Assembly: GCA_964394665.1 (NCBI GenBank)
Contig: CAYMYN010000037.1
Span: 1 to 43,381 of the forward strand
Reading direction: 5' to 3'
Length of the DNA stretch: 43,381 bases
Source of the DNA: CAYMYN01 sp964394665
Lineage (GTDB): Bacteria; Planctomycetota; UBA1135; GCA-002686595
Part shown: piece by piece, positions 1 to 8,224 of the stretch
How the letters are laid out: every line of letters starts with the position of its first letter
How positions within the stretch are numbered: position 1 is the first letter of the stretch
The notes under the pieces: generated by a model
The model's input: only the letters and a program-made list of their open reading frames with translations
The model's database searches: none
What the model was told of the DNA's origin: nothing
Made by a program: the position numbers and the translations under genes

Positions 1-2
1 CC

Positions 3-749
3 GACCCGGACGACGTCGCGAGGCTCATGGCCGGCGAGAAGGCGATGCTGCTCGCGAGCGATCCGCCATACCTCGTCGACTACGACGGCACGAACCACGG
101 GTTCATCACGAAAGCCCACCGCGAGCGCGCCGCGCGCGGCGGCAGTTACGGCGGCAAGAAGTGGGATGCGTACGTGGACCCCGAGTCGAGCGTCGAGTTC
201 TACGCCACCTACCTGCGCATCGCGCTCGAGCACTGCACGGAGCGCGCGCCGGTGTACCAGTGGCACGCCACGCGGCGCCAGGCGCTCGTCGAAGCGGCCT
301 GGGAACAGAACGGTCTCTTGCTGCACCAGACCATCATCTGGTCGAAGACCAAGGGCGTCATCACGCGCCAGCACTACCTGTGGAAGCACGAGCCCTGCTT
401 CTATGGCTGGCGCAAGGGCATGCAGCCGGAGAAGGACCGCCGACCGCCCTCGAACGAGACGACGATCTGGGAGATCGCCCAGCGCGACGCGGCCGGGGTC
501 GACCACCCGACGGCGAGATCGATTGAGGGCTTCGAGCGACCGTTCGGGCTCCAGGCAGGCGGCGGCGATGCGCGGGATCTCGTCCTGGGGAGGAGCGGCC
601 TGATGTCGGACGGGGCCTCGCCGGAGAACGACGCAGGCGCCTCGGCTCCCCGGCTTCACCTCCGCGCCTGGGGGCGGAGCTGGAAGCCCCTCGTCGAGGT
701 GCATTGGTGCAGCGTTTCCGAGGGCAGGCCCGACCTGGCTGTCGGCTGA
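3..749 (+). pseudogene. Decayed, left-truncated DNA (N4/N6) methylase, phage-type
   Basis: The frame is open to the left edge, so the true start lies outside the window; the first internal ATG is at 27. The leading residues (DPDDVARLMAGEKA) followed by the catalytic DPPY resemble the methylase half of ParB-methylase proteins common in prophages. These enzymes transfer a methyl group from SAM to exocyclic N of adenine or cytosine. In this class DPPY comes first and the SAM-binding FxGxG motif lies near the C-terminus, after an HPTQKP-like motif. Here the similarity stays good through the WxIAQxDAAGVDHPT stretch at about 480-512. It then decays: HPT is followed by ARSIEGFERPF, and where a GDxxLDPFLGSGT-type motif should stand there is GDARDLVLGRSG. 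The last 45 or so residues look like no methylase. I infer an inactive remnant. An intact but diverged enzyme is less likely. Confidence 0.7.
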
Positions 750-901
750 TCGCGGGCCCATCCCAGGATCGTCAGGCGGGTCTCGCCTTGGGGATCGTCG
801 GGTGTCCGCGGCGATGTGGGAGCGAGCGACGGCGTTGAGGGGGGGATGGGGCGGCCCTACCATGCTCGGCCCCGAGGGCTTGCCAGATGGGTCGGTAGAA
901 G

Positions 902-2212
902 ATGGATGGGCCCGTTCGGTCGAGCAGCCCGCCGGGGAGCTGGTTTCCCGGGTACGGCGTGGCGGCGGTGTCGACGGTGGCCTTCTTGGCCTCCGCGCCG
1001 GGGCAGACGTTCATCGTCTCGCAGCTCAACGTGCCCCTGCGCGAGGAGTTCGGGATCGGCGAGCTGGAGCTGAACGGCGCCTACACCCTGGCGACCGTGC
1101 TCGCGGCCTTGCCGCTCGTGCGCGTGGGGAGGTGGACCGATCGGATCGGGGTGCGGCGCATGCTCGTGGGGACCGGTTTCGCGTGTGGGCTGGGCTGCCT
1201 GGCGATGGGTGCGGCGCAGGGTCTGGTGAGCGTGTTCCTGGGCTTCTTCCTCTTGCGCTTCCTTGCGCAGGGCTGCCTCTCGCTGGTCAGCCAGCACGCG
1301 CTGGCCATGTGGTTCCACCGGCGGCTGGGCGCCATGCACGGCATCAAGCAGGTCGTGGTGTTCACGGGTTGGATCCTCGCGCCGCAACTCGCCCATCAGT
1401 TGATCGAAATGGTCGGCTGGCGCTCTGCCTACGCGGTCTTCGCGGTCGGGGTGTGGCTGGTCGTGATGCCGGCGGCCTGGTTGTGGGTGCGCGATCGACC
1501 CGAAGACTTGGGGCTGGCCATGGACGGGGACCCGCCGAGGCCTGCGGCGGGGGAGGGCGAGCAGGTCTTGCCCGAGACCACGCCCCTGCACGTCGCGCCG
1601 GTCGTGATCCTCGAGCGCGAGCCAAGCTTCACCCTCGAGGAGGCCCTGCGCACGCGCACCTTCTGGTCCTTGGCCGCTGCGATCTCGCTCGGGCCGTTCG
1701 TCGCGACCGCGCTCCTGTTCGACATCCAGCCGCTGCTCGGCGCGCGCGGCCTGGGGGCGCTCGACGCGGCGTTCGCGGTCAGCGCCTGGTCCGCGGCCCT
1801 GGCCCTCGTCGCCCTCCCCGCGGGCATGCTGACCGATCGCTTCGCCGCGCGCGTGTTGCTTCCCGTCGGCCTCGTCCTGATCGTCGCCTGTTGCCTGACG
1901 TTCTTGATCGCCGACTCGCGCTTCGAGGCGGCCCTCGCGATGGTGCTCTTCGGGTTGGGGCAGGGGCTCGTCGCCACGACCTCGGTCGCTGCCCTGGCGC
2001 GCACCTTTGGCCGCGCGCACCACGGGGCGATCCGCAGCTCGGCCACGCGCCTGGCGATCATCGCCACGGGCCTGGGCCCGTTCGTCACCGGCCTGAGCGC
2101 CCACCTGACCGGTGCCTATGACGCGGCTCTGTGGACCTTCGTGGTCGCCTGCCTGCCGGTGGCCTGGGCCGCGGCGCGGCTCGATCCGCCTCGGATACGG
2201 GCCAGGGCGTAG
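902..2212 (+). CDS. MFS transporter, 12-helix, substrate unknown
   Basis: This 436-residue inner-membrane protein has hydrophobic segments spaced as two bundles of six helices. They are separated by a hydrophilic loop at about residues 200-250 that is rich in Pro, Glu and Gly. The cytoplasmic loop between helices 2 and 3 carries an MFS signature (GRWTDRIGVRRML, residues 76-88), and a second such loop (GMLTDRFAARVLL) starts the second half. The general look is of the oxalate/formate antiporter or monocarboxylate group, but the substrate cannot be read from the sequence. ATG at 902 gives a short N-terminal arm before the first helix; no strong Shine-Dalgarno is visible. It converges with the isomerase gene after 53 bases. 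The neighbouring carbohydrate enzymes make a sugar or sugar-acid substrate possible, but that is inference. Confidence 0.85.
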   Translation: MDGPVRSSSPPGSWFPGYGVAAVSTVAFLASAPGQTFIVSQLNVPLREEFGIGELELNGAYTLATVLAALPLVRVGRWTDRIGVRRMLVGTGFACGLGCLAMGAAQGLVSVFLGFFLLRFLAQGCLSLVSQHALAMWFHRRLGAMHGIKQVVVFTGWILAPQLAHQLIEMVGWRSAYAVFAVGVWLVVMPAAWLWVRDRPEDLGLAMDGDPPRPAAGEGEQVLPETTPLHVAPVVILEREPSFTLEEALRTRTFWSLAAAISLGPFVATALLFDIQPLLGARGLGALDAAFAVSAWSAALALVALPAGMLTDRFAARVLLPVGLVLIVACCLTFLIADSRFEAALAMVLFGLGQGLVATTSVAALARTFGRAHHGAIRSSATRLAIIATGLGPFVTGLSAHLTGAYDAALWTFVVACLPVAWAAARLDPPRIRARA

Positions 2213-2265
2213 CGCGCGGGCGCGACACTCCGAGTCTCGTCAGGAGTCCCGGCCAGGAACGGGGA

Positions 2266-3213
2266 TCAGAGGCAGGTGCGCAGGAGCGCCAGGCTCTGCG
2301 GGATGGCTTCGAGGGGGTCGGCCAGGCCCTCGAACTCGAGCGAGACGTAGCCGCGGTACTTCGCGGCGTCGAGGATGCGGCCGATGCGCGGGTAGTCGAG
2401 GTCGAGGGTGTACCAACGCCCGCCCCCGAGGTAGGTCTTGGCCTGCACCAGCGCGGTCCGCGGGGCGAGGGCGGCGAGCTGCTCGTAGGGATCCTCGAGG
2501 AAATTGCCCGTGTCCATCGTGACCCGCAGCCAGGGCGAGTCGACCGCATCGACGACGCGTAGGACGCCGGCGGCGGTCAGGCCCAGGCCCCAGTGGTTCT
2601 CGAGGCCCAGGATCACGCCGTGGCGCTCGGCGATCGGGGCCAGCCGCTCGAAGGCGTCGATCACCCAGCCGAAGGCCTCCTGTTCGTCGTGACCGGGCAG
2701 GGGCGGCTCGATCCCGCGGTTGGCCATCAACGTGTCGAAGTCCTTCGAGGTACCCCAGCGACCCGTGTTGACGCGCATGGTCGGGATGCCGAGCGCGTTG
2801 GCGTTCTCGATGCAACGCACCGTGTGCTCGAAACTCTCCCGACGTTTGTCGGCGTCCGGCGTGACGAAGCCCTGGTGCGTCGAGAAGCCCATCAGGTCCA
2901 GGCCGAGCAAGAACGCGCGCCGCTTGAGGTGCTGCAGGACGGCGGGCGAGCGGTCGGTCATCTGCACCTCGAGGATCTCGACGCCGTCGAAGCCCATCTC
3001 GGCCGCCAGGTCGATGCAGCGCTCGATCGGGCGCAGGTCGTCGCGGCGAAAGCCCCAGAAGGAATAAGTCGAGACTCCGATGCGCCGGCCGCGTGCGCGC
3101 GGCGCTGCGCCGTCCTGGGCGAGGGTGGGGCTGGCGAGCAGGCCGGCGCCGATCAGCGCGGCCGAAGCGCCACCCGTGGCGAGCAGGCGTCTGCGGTCGA
3201 GGTGGGGTTGCAT
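2266..3213 (-). CDS. Tat-exported sugar phosphate isomerase/epimerase-like TIM barrel
   Basis: This 315-residue protein starts with a twin-arginine leader (DRRRLLATGGAS, then a hydrophobic stretch ending SPTLAQD), so the folded enzyme is probably exported to the periplasm. The mature part matches the xylose-isomerase-like TIM-barrel family (AP endonuclease 2 fold). It has the typical GVSTYSFWGF start, GFDGVEIL at strand 2, a LGLENHWG metal-ligand strand and a C-terminal GYVSLEFEG strand, which provide acidic and His ligands for a divalent metal. Members isomerise or epimerise sugars or act on keto-sugars; the substrate here is unknown. Planctomycetes encode many exported paralogs. The divergent neighbour is a secreted glycoside hydrolase, so the two may act on the same polysaccharide-derived sugar. 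Confidence 0.85.
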   Translation of the reverse strand: MQPHLDRRRLLATGGASAALIGAGLLASPTLAQDGAAPRARGRRIGVSTYSFWGFRRDDLRPIERCIDLAAEMGFDGVEILEVQMTDRSPAVLQHLKRRAFLLGLDLMGFSTHQGFVTPDADKRRESFEHTVRCIENANALGIPTMRVNTGRWGTSKDFDTLMANRGIEPPLPGHDEQEAFGWVIDAFERLAPIAERHGVILGLENHWGLGLTAAGVLRVVDAVDSPWLRVTMDTGNFLEDPYEQLAALAPRTALVQAKTYLGGGRWYTLDLDYPRIGRILDAAKYRGYVSLEFEGLADPLEAIPQSLALLRTCL

Positions 3214-3436
3214 GGCGCGAGTCTAGTGCGCCGAACCGCGGGTGCGCCGCGGAAATCGAACCCCTGCGCGCCCTCCACAGGCCTGGCTGGCGCCAGCGAA
3301 CACCGCCCGACGTTGCGAGGAGGCAGGAAGGCCCACGCGGGTGGAGCTCGGCGAGCCACTTCGGAGGAAGAACGCCTGGGCTCGACAGGCCCGGTGCGGA
3401 GCCCGATGCTCTGTGCGCCCACCCGACGCGCAGGCC
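3214..3436. promoter_or_regulatory. Divergent promoter region with a 12-bp palindrome
   Basis: This 223-base gap separates the divergent isomerase and glycoside hydrolase genes. It contains the perfect palindrome GCTGGCGCCAGC at 3286-3297, which could be an operator shared by both genes. In DNA this GC-rich a 12-bp GC palindrome can also be chance. The reading frame of the hydrolase is open through most of the gap, but the translated sequence is unlike protein, and a clean signal peptide starts at 3437. Confidence 0.3.
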
Positions 3437-6400
3437 ATGGCACCCTCCTTCCGATTGTTCGCGGGGCTCGCGTTCCTGAGTCTGATGGCCCTGGTCCAGC
3501 CGGCGCCGGGCGCCGCGGCCCAGGGCCCGACCCCCGGCGCGCGGCCGGTGGTGGACTTCGGCGAGCTCTTGAAGGGCTTCAGCGATCCGCCCAGGAGCTT
3601 TGCGCCGTCGATGTTCTGGTTCTGGGATGTGGCGCCGCCCGACCCGGACCAAGTCGAGGAGATCGCGCGGCGTCTCGTCGAGGTCGGCATCAATCCCGGC
3701 TACGTGCACGCCCGACCGCCGATCGTGCCCGAGTTCCCGCGCGATCCGACCGACCCCGAACATCCCGTGGCGCAGGGCTGGTTGGGCGATGCCTGGTTCG
3801 CGGCCTTCGACCGCGTGGTCGCGGTGGCCGAGCGCGCCGGCGCGACGGTCGGATTTTGCGACGACGTGTGGTGGCCGAGCTTGCGCGCGGCGGGGCGCGT
3901 GTTGGAACACCACCCCGAACTCGCCGCACAGACCCTGGCCTGGTCGGTGATCGAGGGACGCGGAGCGCTCGACCTGCCCGCGCGCGACTTCGCCGTCGTC
4001 GCGCGGCGCGTGGACGAGCCCCGTGCCCTGCCTAGCCCCGCGAGTCAGTGGATCGGCCACGCTCAGCCGCGGGAAGGGGCCCACGAGCTGACCCTCACGC
4101 GCAGCTTCGAGCTTCCGTCCGGGACCCGGGTCGCGCGCGCCGAGCTCTACCTGGCCGCGGCGGGCGCGAGCGAACCGACGCTCGAGGGGTTCAGCCTCGG
4201 ACTCGCTGCGCCCTACGCCCATCCGCGCGTGGTCGACGTCGCCGCGCTCTTGAAGCCGGGGCCGAATCGGCTGGAGGTGCGGCTCGAGGTCGAGGGCGCC
4301 CAGTCGAGCGGCGCGCGGGTCGAGCTGCGCGTCGAACTCGAAGGCGAGAAGGTCTTCACCCTGGGTTCCGACGGATCCTGGAGTGCGCGCATCGCGCCCC
4401 TCGGGGGAAGCGCGACCGGATCCTGGTCACGAGCGGTGCGCTCGAACGGAACGGCGCTTCAGCGTGCGTTGCGCCCCGCCCTGCACCGCACCGCCGAGAT
4501 CGAGGGCGCGAGCCTGCTTACCGTTGAGGGACAGGCTCCGTCGCGCTGGATCGCTCCCGACGAGGGCCTCTGGCGCGCCTACGTGTTTCGCATTGCGACC
4601 TACTCCGACGTGAACCGGCTCGACCGGCGATTGGCGCCGGCCTTCATCGAGCTCGCGCTCGAGCCCTACTTCGAGCGTTACCGCGAGCGCCTGGGCACGA
4701 CGCTCGCGGGCATCTTCGTCGACAACGAGGGCGACTATGGGACGAAGCTCGCCTGGAGCGCGGACCTCGAGCGGGAGTACCGGGAGCGCACCGGCCGCGA
4801 TCTGCGCCTGGACCTTCCGCTGCTGCTCGATCGCGACGTCGAGGGGCTCGCGCCCCGTGCGCGTTGCGATTGGTTCCGGACCGTGTCGGAGATCTACGCC
4901 GCCAACTACGGCGCGGTCGTCGCGCGTGCCGAAACCGCCGGACTGCACGCGATCCCGAACTTCTGGGAGGAGTCGCTCACCGTGCAGACCGCTTTCGTCG
5001 GTGACGCGCCTGCCCTGTTGCGACGCTTCACGCTGCCGGGCAACGACTCCCTGGGCCTCACTGCGCTCGACCCCCAGATCTTCGCGGAGGTGCGCTCCGC
5101 GGCCGAGTTCGAGGGCCGACGCCTGATGAGCGAGTTCTTCGGGGCGGGCCGCTGGGAGCACTTCGACCCCGCCACGATCAAGCGCGCCACGAACGCGATC
5201 CACGCCTGGGGTGTCGACCACGTCGTGCCCCACGGTTTGTTCCTGAATCGCGCGCTCACCGGTTCGGGATGGACGCCCGATTGGTACGACCAGAATCCAC
5301 TCTTTCGCCATCTGGGCCTGTGGGCGGACTTCACGCGCCGGGCGAGCTTCGTCAACGCCTGCAGCCGTGCGCGGGCACGGGTGCTGCTGCTCGATCCACG
5401 CGAAAGCGTGTGGGCCTTGCTCGGCCCGGGTGTCTTCGACCCGCGCTTGCGCGTCGGACCGGAGCACGTCGACGCGCTCTTCGAGCCCGAGGCGCTGATC
5501 GTCGATCGTGCCTACGCCGAGGCGACGCGCGCGCTCAGCGCGGCCTGGGTCGAGTTCTTGATCGGCGACCGCGCGGCCTTCGAGGAGGGCCTCGTCGCGG
5601 ACGGCGCCCTGCACCACCGTGGGTTCGCGTTCCGCACCGTGGTCCTGCCGCCCCTCGTCGTGCTCCCGCGCGCCGTGGCGCAGCAACTCGTCGAACTCGC
5701 GAGCTCCGGTGGGCACGTGCTCGCCCTGGGCGCCTTGCCCCGCGGTTCGGTGGAGCAGGGCTTCGCCGATCCGATTCTGGCGGGGCTCCTGGAGCGTCTC
5801 CGCGCGGCACCGGGTTTCGTCGCGGTACCGGATCTCGCGGCGCTGCTCGAGGCCGGCCATCCGGCCCTCGAGCCCGGCGCGCGCGTCGTGGCGGGCGACG
5901 GCCCGGACCTCGTGCACCGTCGCCGCATCGGCGAGCACGAGCTCGTCTGGCTGGCCAATCAAGCCCCGGAGTCCCGGCGCTTCGAGCTCAGCCTGCCGGG
6001 CGCGAGCGGTCGCGTGTCGTTGCTCGACTGCGAGCGCGGTCGCGTGATCGAGATCGGCTCGAAGGCGGACGACTCGGGCACGCGGGTCGAGCTCGAACTC
6101 TCGCCCTACGAGGCCTTCTGGCTCGCGTTCGACCCGACCCGTGAGCCGCTCGTGGGCCGCGCGCACCTCCCCCCGCCGGAGCGCGAGCGACTACGCCTCA
6201 CGGGTCCCTGGCGCGTCCGCGTCGAGGCCGAGGTGCAGCCCGACGTCGAGATCCGCACCCAGGTCCCCGAAGCGCTTCGGACACCGGAGGGCGCCGTGGT
6301 CGAGCTCGCGACTTGGGACACCTGGGAGCTCCTGGACCCGCGCTTCGTCGGTCACGTCGACTACCACACGAGCTTCGAGCTCGAACGTCTGCCCGCCGAT

Positions 6401-6658
6401 CCGATTCTCGACCTGGGCCGCGTGCACGACATGGCCGAGGTCTTCCTCAATGGTCGGCGCGTCGGTGCGCGTCTGTGGCCGCCGCAGCGCTTCGAGCTCG
6501 CCCCGCACCTCGTCGTCGGCCGCAACGAACTCGTCGTGCGCGTCGGCAACCTGGTGCAGAACGCGTACCTCGGTACACGCTTCGGGTTCGCGACCCCCTC
6601 CGGTCTGCTCGGTCCCGTGCGCCTGTTGGAACGGGACCCGTCGGCGGCGGGTGATTGA
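3437..6658 (+). CDS. Secreted glycoside hydrolase, GH106-like (alpha-L-rhamnosidase-like)
   Basis: This 1073-residue protein was started at the ATG at 3437 because it opens a good signal peptide (a Phe/Leu-rich core ending APGAAAQ). The mature start (FAPSMFWFWD, about residue 59) matches the beginning of the GH106 and related large glycosidase families, where the next helix recruits residues for the catalytic barrel. Acidic candidates include IFVDNEGDYG near residue 425 and the segment SEFFGAGRWEHFD near 566. About residues 920-1073 form a jelly-roll like the sugar-binding domain of GH2/GH106 enzymes (YHTSFEL, DLGRVHDMAEVFLNGRRVG, then GRNELVVRVGNLVQNAYLG). Known members release rhamnose from pectins or other glycans; the exact linkage here is unknown. 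It probably works with the divergent isomerase and perhaps the MFS transporter. Confidence 0.75.
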   Translation: MAPSFRLFAGLAFLSLMALVQPAPGAAAQGPTPGARPVVDFGELLKGFSDPPRSFAPSMFWFWDVAPPDPDQVEEIARRLVEVGINPGYVHARPPIVPEFPRDPTDPEHPVAQGWLGDAWFAAFDRVVAVAERAGATVGFCDDVWWPSLRAAGRVLEHHPELAAQTLAWSVIEGRGALDLPARDFAVVARRVDEPRALPSPASQWIGHAQPREGAHELTLTRSFELPSGTRVARAELYLAAAGASEPTLEGFSLGLAAPYAHPRVVDVAALLKPGPNRLEVRLEVEGAQSSGARVELRVELEGEKVFTLGSDGSWSARIAPLGGSATGSWSRAVRSNGTALQRALRPALHRTAEIEGASLLTVEGQAPSRWIAPDEGLWRAYVFRIATYSDVNRLDRRLAPAFIELALEPYFERYRERLGTTLAGIFVDNEGDYGTKLAWSADLEREYRERTGRDLRLDLPLLLDRDVEGLAPRARCDWFRTVSEIYAANYGAVVARAETAGLHAIPNFWEESLTVQTAFVGDAPALLRRFTLPGNDSLGLTALDPQIFAEVRSAAEFEGRRLMSEFFGAGRWEHFDPATIKRATNAIHAWGVDHVVPHGLFLNRALTGSGWTPDWYDQNPLFRHLGLWADFTRRASFVNACSRARARVLLLDPRESVWALLGPGVFDPRLRVGPEHVDALFEPEALIVDRAYAEATRALSAAWVEFLIGDRAAFEEGLVADGALHHRGFAFRTVVLPPLVVLPRAVAQQLVELASSGGHVLALGALPRGSVEQGFADPILAGLLERLRAAPGFVAVPDLAALLEAGHPALEPGARVVAGDGPDLVHRRRIGEHELVWLANQAPESRRFELSLPGASGRVSLLDCERGRVIEIGSKADDSGTRVELELSPYEAFWLAFDPTREPLVGRAHLPPPERERLRLTGPWRVRVEAEVQPDVEIRTQVPEALRTPEGAVVELATWDTWELLDPRFVGHVDYHTSFELERLPADPILDLGRVHDMAEVFLNGRRVGARLWPPQRFELAPHLVVGRNELVVRVGNLVQNAYLGTRFGFATPSGLLGPVRLLERDPSAAGD

Positions 6659-6715
6659 GGTGGGCGCTCGTGCTGGGGATCGCTCGGCGGGCATCGGAGG
6701 GGCTACCTTGGGCGC

Positions 6716-7546
6716 ATGAGGCTCCACCAACCGAGCGGGCGTGGGGGCTGGCGCACCGGCCTGCACCGCGTGATCTTCGGCTCCGACACGCCGGCCGGCA
6801 AGGCCTTCGACGTGGCGCTGATCGTCGCGATCCTGGCCAGCACGGGAGCGGTCCTGCTCGACAGCGTGCAGCCCATCCGCGAGCGGCACGGCGACCTGCT
6901 GCGCACCTTGGAGTGGTCCTTCACCCTGCTCTTCAGCCTCGAGTACCTGCTGCGATTGGCGTGCGTCGAGAAGCCCGCGCGGTACGCCCGCAGCTTCTTC
7001 GGCGTCGTCGACCTGCTCGCGATCCTACCCACCTACCTGAGCCTCCTGCTGCCGGGCGCCCAGTACCTGCTCGTGATCCGGACCCTGCGCATCCTGCGCG
7101 TGTTCCGGGTGCTGAAGCTCGTGCGCTACGTGGAGGAGGTCGAGACGCTTACCCATGCCCTGCGGGCCAGTCGGCGCAAGATCCTGGTCTTCGTCGTGGC
7201 GGTGCTCGCGATCGTGCTGGTCGTCGGCGCGCTGATGTACCTCATCGAAGGCCCCGAGCGCGGCTTCACGAGCATCCCGATCGCGATCTACTGGGCCATC
7301 GTGACCCTGACCACGGTCGGTTACGGCGATCTCGCGCCCAGCACCGACCTCGGCCGCACGCTCTCCGCGGGTCTGATGATCCTCGGCTACGGCATCATCG
7401 CCGTCCCGACCGGAATCGTCACCGCCGAGCTGACCATCGCCCGAATGCGCTCGGGCCCGCCGACCGGTCGCGCATGCCCAGGCTGCGGCTCCACGGGCCA
7501 CGACGCCGAGGCCCGCTACTGCAAGGACTGCGGGGCTGCGTTCTAG
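6716..7546 (+). CDS. Voltage-gated potassium channel with C-terminal zinc ribbon
   Basis: This 276-residue inner-membrane channel has six helices. S1 is near residues 32-50, S2 65-83 and S3 97-113. S4 carries basic residues at every third position (R122, R125, R128, R131, K134, R137). S5 spans about 156-177, then come a pore helix and the selectivity filter TVGYGD (200-205), and S6 at about 216-238. This is the Kv-type tetrameric K+ channel plan. Unusually, the short cytoplasmic tail ends in a zinc-ribbon-like motif with Cys 254, 257, 269 and 272 (C-x2-C-x11-C-x2-C). A role in channel gating or assembly is possible but unproven. The gene is 57 bases downstream of the hydrolase on the same strand, with no obvious functional link. 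Confidence 0.92.
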   Translation: MRLHQPSGRGGWRTGLHRVIFGSDTPAGKAFDVALIVAILASTGAVLLDSVQPIRERHGDLLRTLEWSFTLLFSLEYLLRLACVEKPARYARSFFGVVDLLAILPTYLSLLLPGAQYLLVIRTLRILRVFRVLKLVRYVEEVETLTHALRASRRKILVFVVAVLAIVLVVGALMYLIEGPERGFTSIPIAIYWAIVTLTTVGYGDLAPSTDLGRTLSAGLMILGYGIIAVPTGIVTAELTIARMRSGPPTGRACPGCGSTGHDAEARYCKDCGAAF

Positions 7547-7570
7547 CCCGGGGGCGTCACGGGTTCGCTG

Positions 7571-8224
7571 TCAACCCGGTTCCTCCGCGAGCCAGTCCAC
7601 GTGGTACTTGTGCAGGGAGGGATCGCGGGGGAGCTCGGGATAGCCGGCCCACGCGGCGAACTCGTGCAGCGCGATCGCGCAGGCGACGCCCACGTTGAGC
7701 GAGGCTTGTCCCTGGCCGTGTTGGGGGACGTAGACCTGGCCGTCGCACAGCTCGAGCGCGGCCGGGCCGACCCCGCGCGCCTCGTTGCCCAGGAGGAAGG
7801 CCGTGGGGCCGACGAAGGGATGGCTACGGATGTCGAGGGCGTCGGGCGTGATCTCCACCGCCAGCACACGAAAGCCCTCGCCCCGCAGCGCGAGGATCGC
7901 CTCCGGGAGGCGCCAGTGGCGCGTGAGGCGGATCGAGTCGCGCGCTCCCATGTCGCCGCGCAGGCGCCGGGGCTTGCGGCCGACCATGCACGCCTCGCGA
8001 ACCCCGAAGGAGGCCGCGGTGCGCAGGATCATCCCCAGGTTGTCGTCCTTGCCGATGTCGTAGAGCAGCAGTCGGCACTCCGGAGTCAGCAACTCGACGC
8101 GCCGCCAATGGGGGCGCGCGTCCGGGCCCGGTGCGGGATCGGCAACGGACCGAGTCGGGGCTCCATCGGATGCCGACCGCGCGTTCGTGTCCGACTGTCC
8201 CGAGCCGCTCACGGGTGATCCCAC
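7571..8224 (-). CDS. SpoU-family tRNA/rRNA 2'-O-methyltransferase
   Basis: This 217-residue protein has the SPOUT (trefoil-knot) fold motifs in order. Motif 1 is DNLGMILRTAASFG (61-74), with the invariant Asn and the catalytic Arg. Motif 2 is FLLGNEARGVG (143-153). Motif 3 is PQHGQGQASLNVGVACAI (167-184). The family transfers a methyl group from SAM to the ribose 2'-OH of tRNA or rRNA; the target nucleotide cannot be told from sequence. The first 37 residues are polar, low in complexity and unlike the family, so a shorter start is possible, but no other convincing start was seen. The stop codon directly abuts the next minus-strand gene upstream, whose coding region ends at 8225. Confidence 0.88.
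   Translation of the reverse strand: MGSPVSGSGQSDTNARSASDGAPTRSVADPAPGPDARPHWRRVELLTPECRLLLYDIGKDDNLGMILRTAASFGVREACMVGRKPRRLRGDMGARDSIRLTRHWRLPEAILALRGEGFRVLAVEITPDALDIRSHPFVGPTAFLLGNEARGVGPAALELCDGQVYVPQHGQGQASLNVGVACAIALHEFAAWAGYPELPRDPSLHKYHVDWLAEEPG

Noticed and set aside
1..749. Active restriction-modification system
   Set aside because: Only a decayed methylase is present, with no endonuclease or specificity gene nearby.
3242..3436. Earlier start for the glycoside hydrolase
   Set aside because: The added residues are Arg-rich and unlike a protein, whereas a clean signal peptide begins at 3437.
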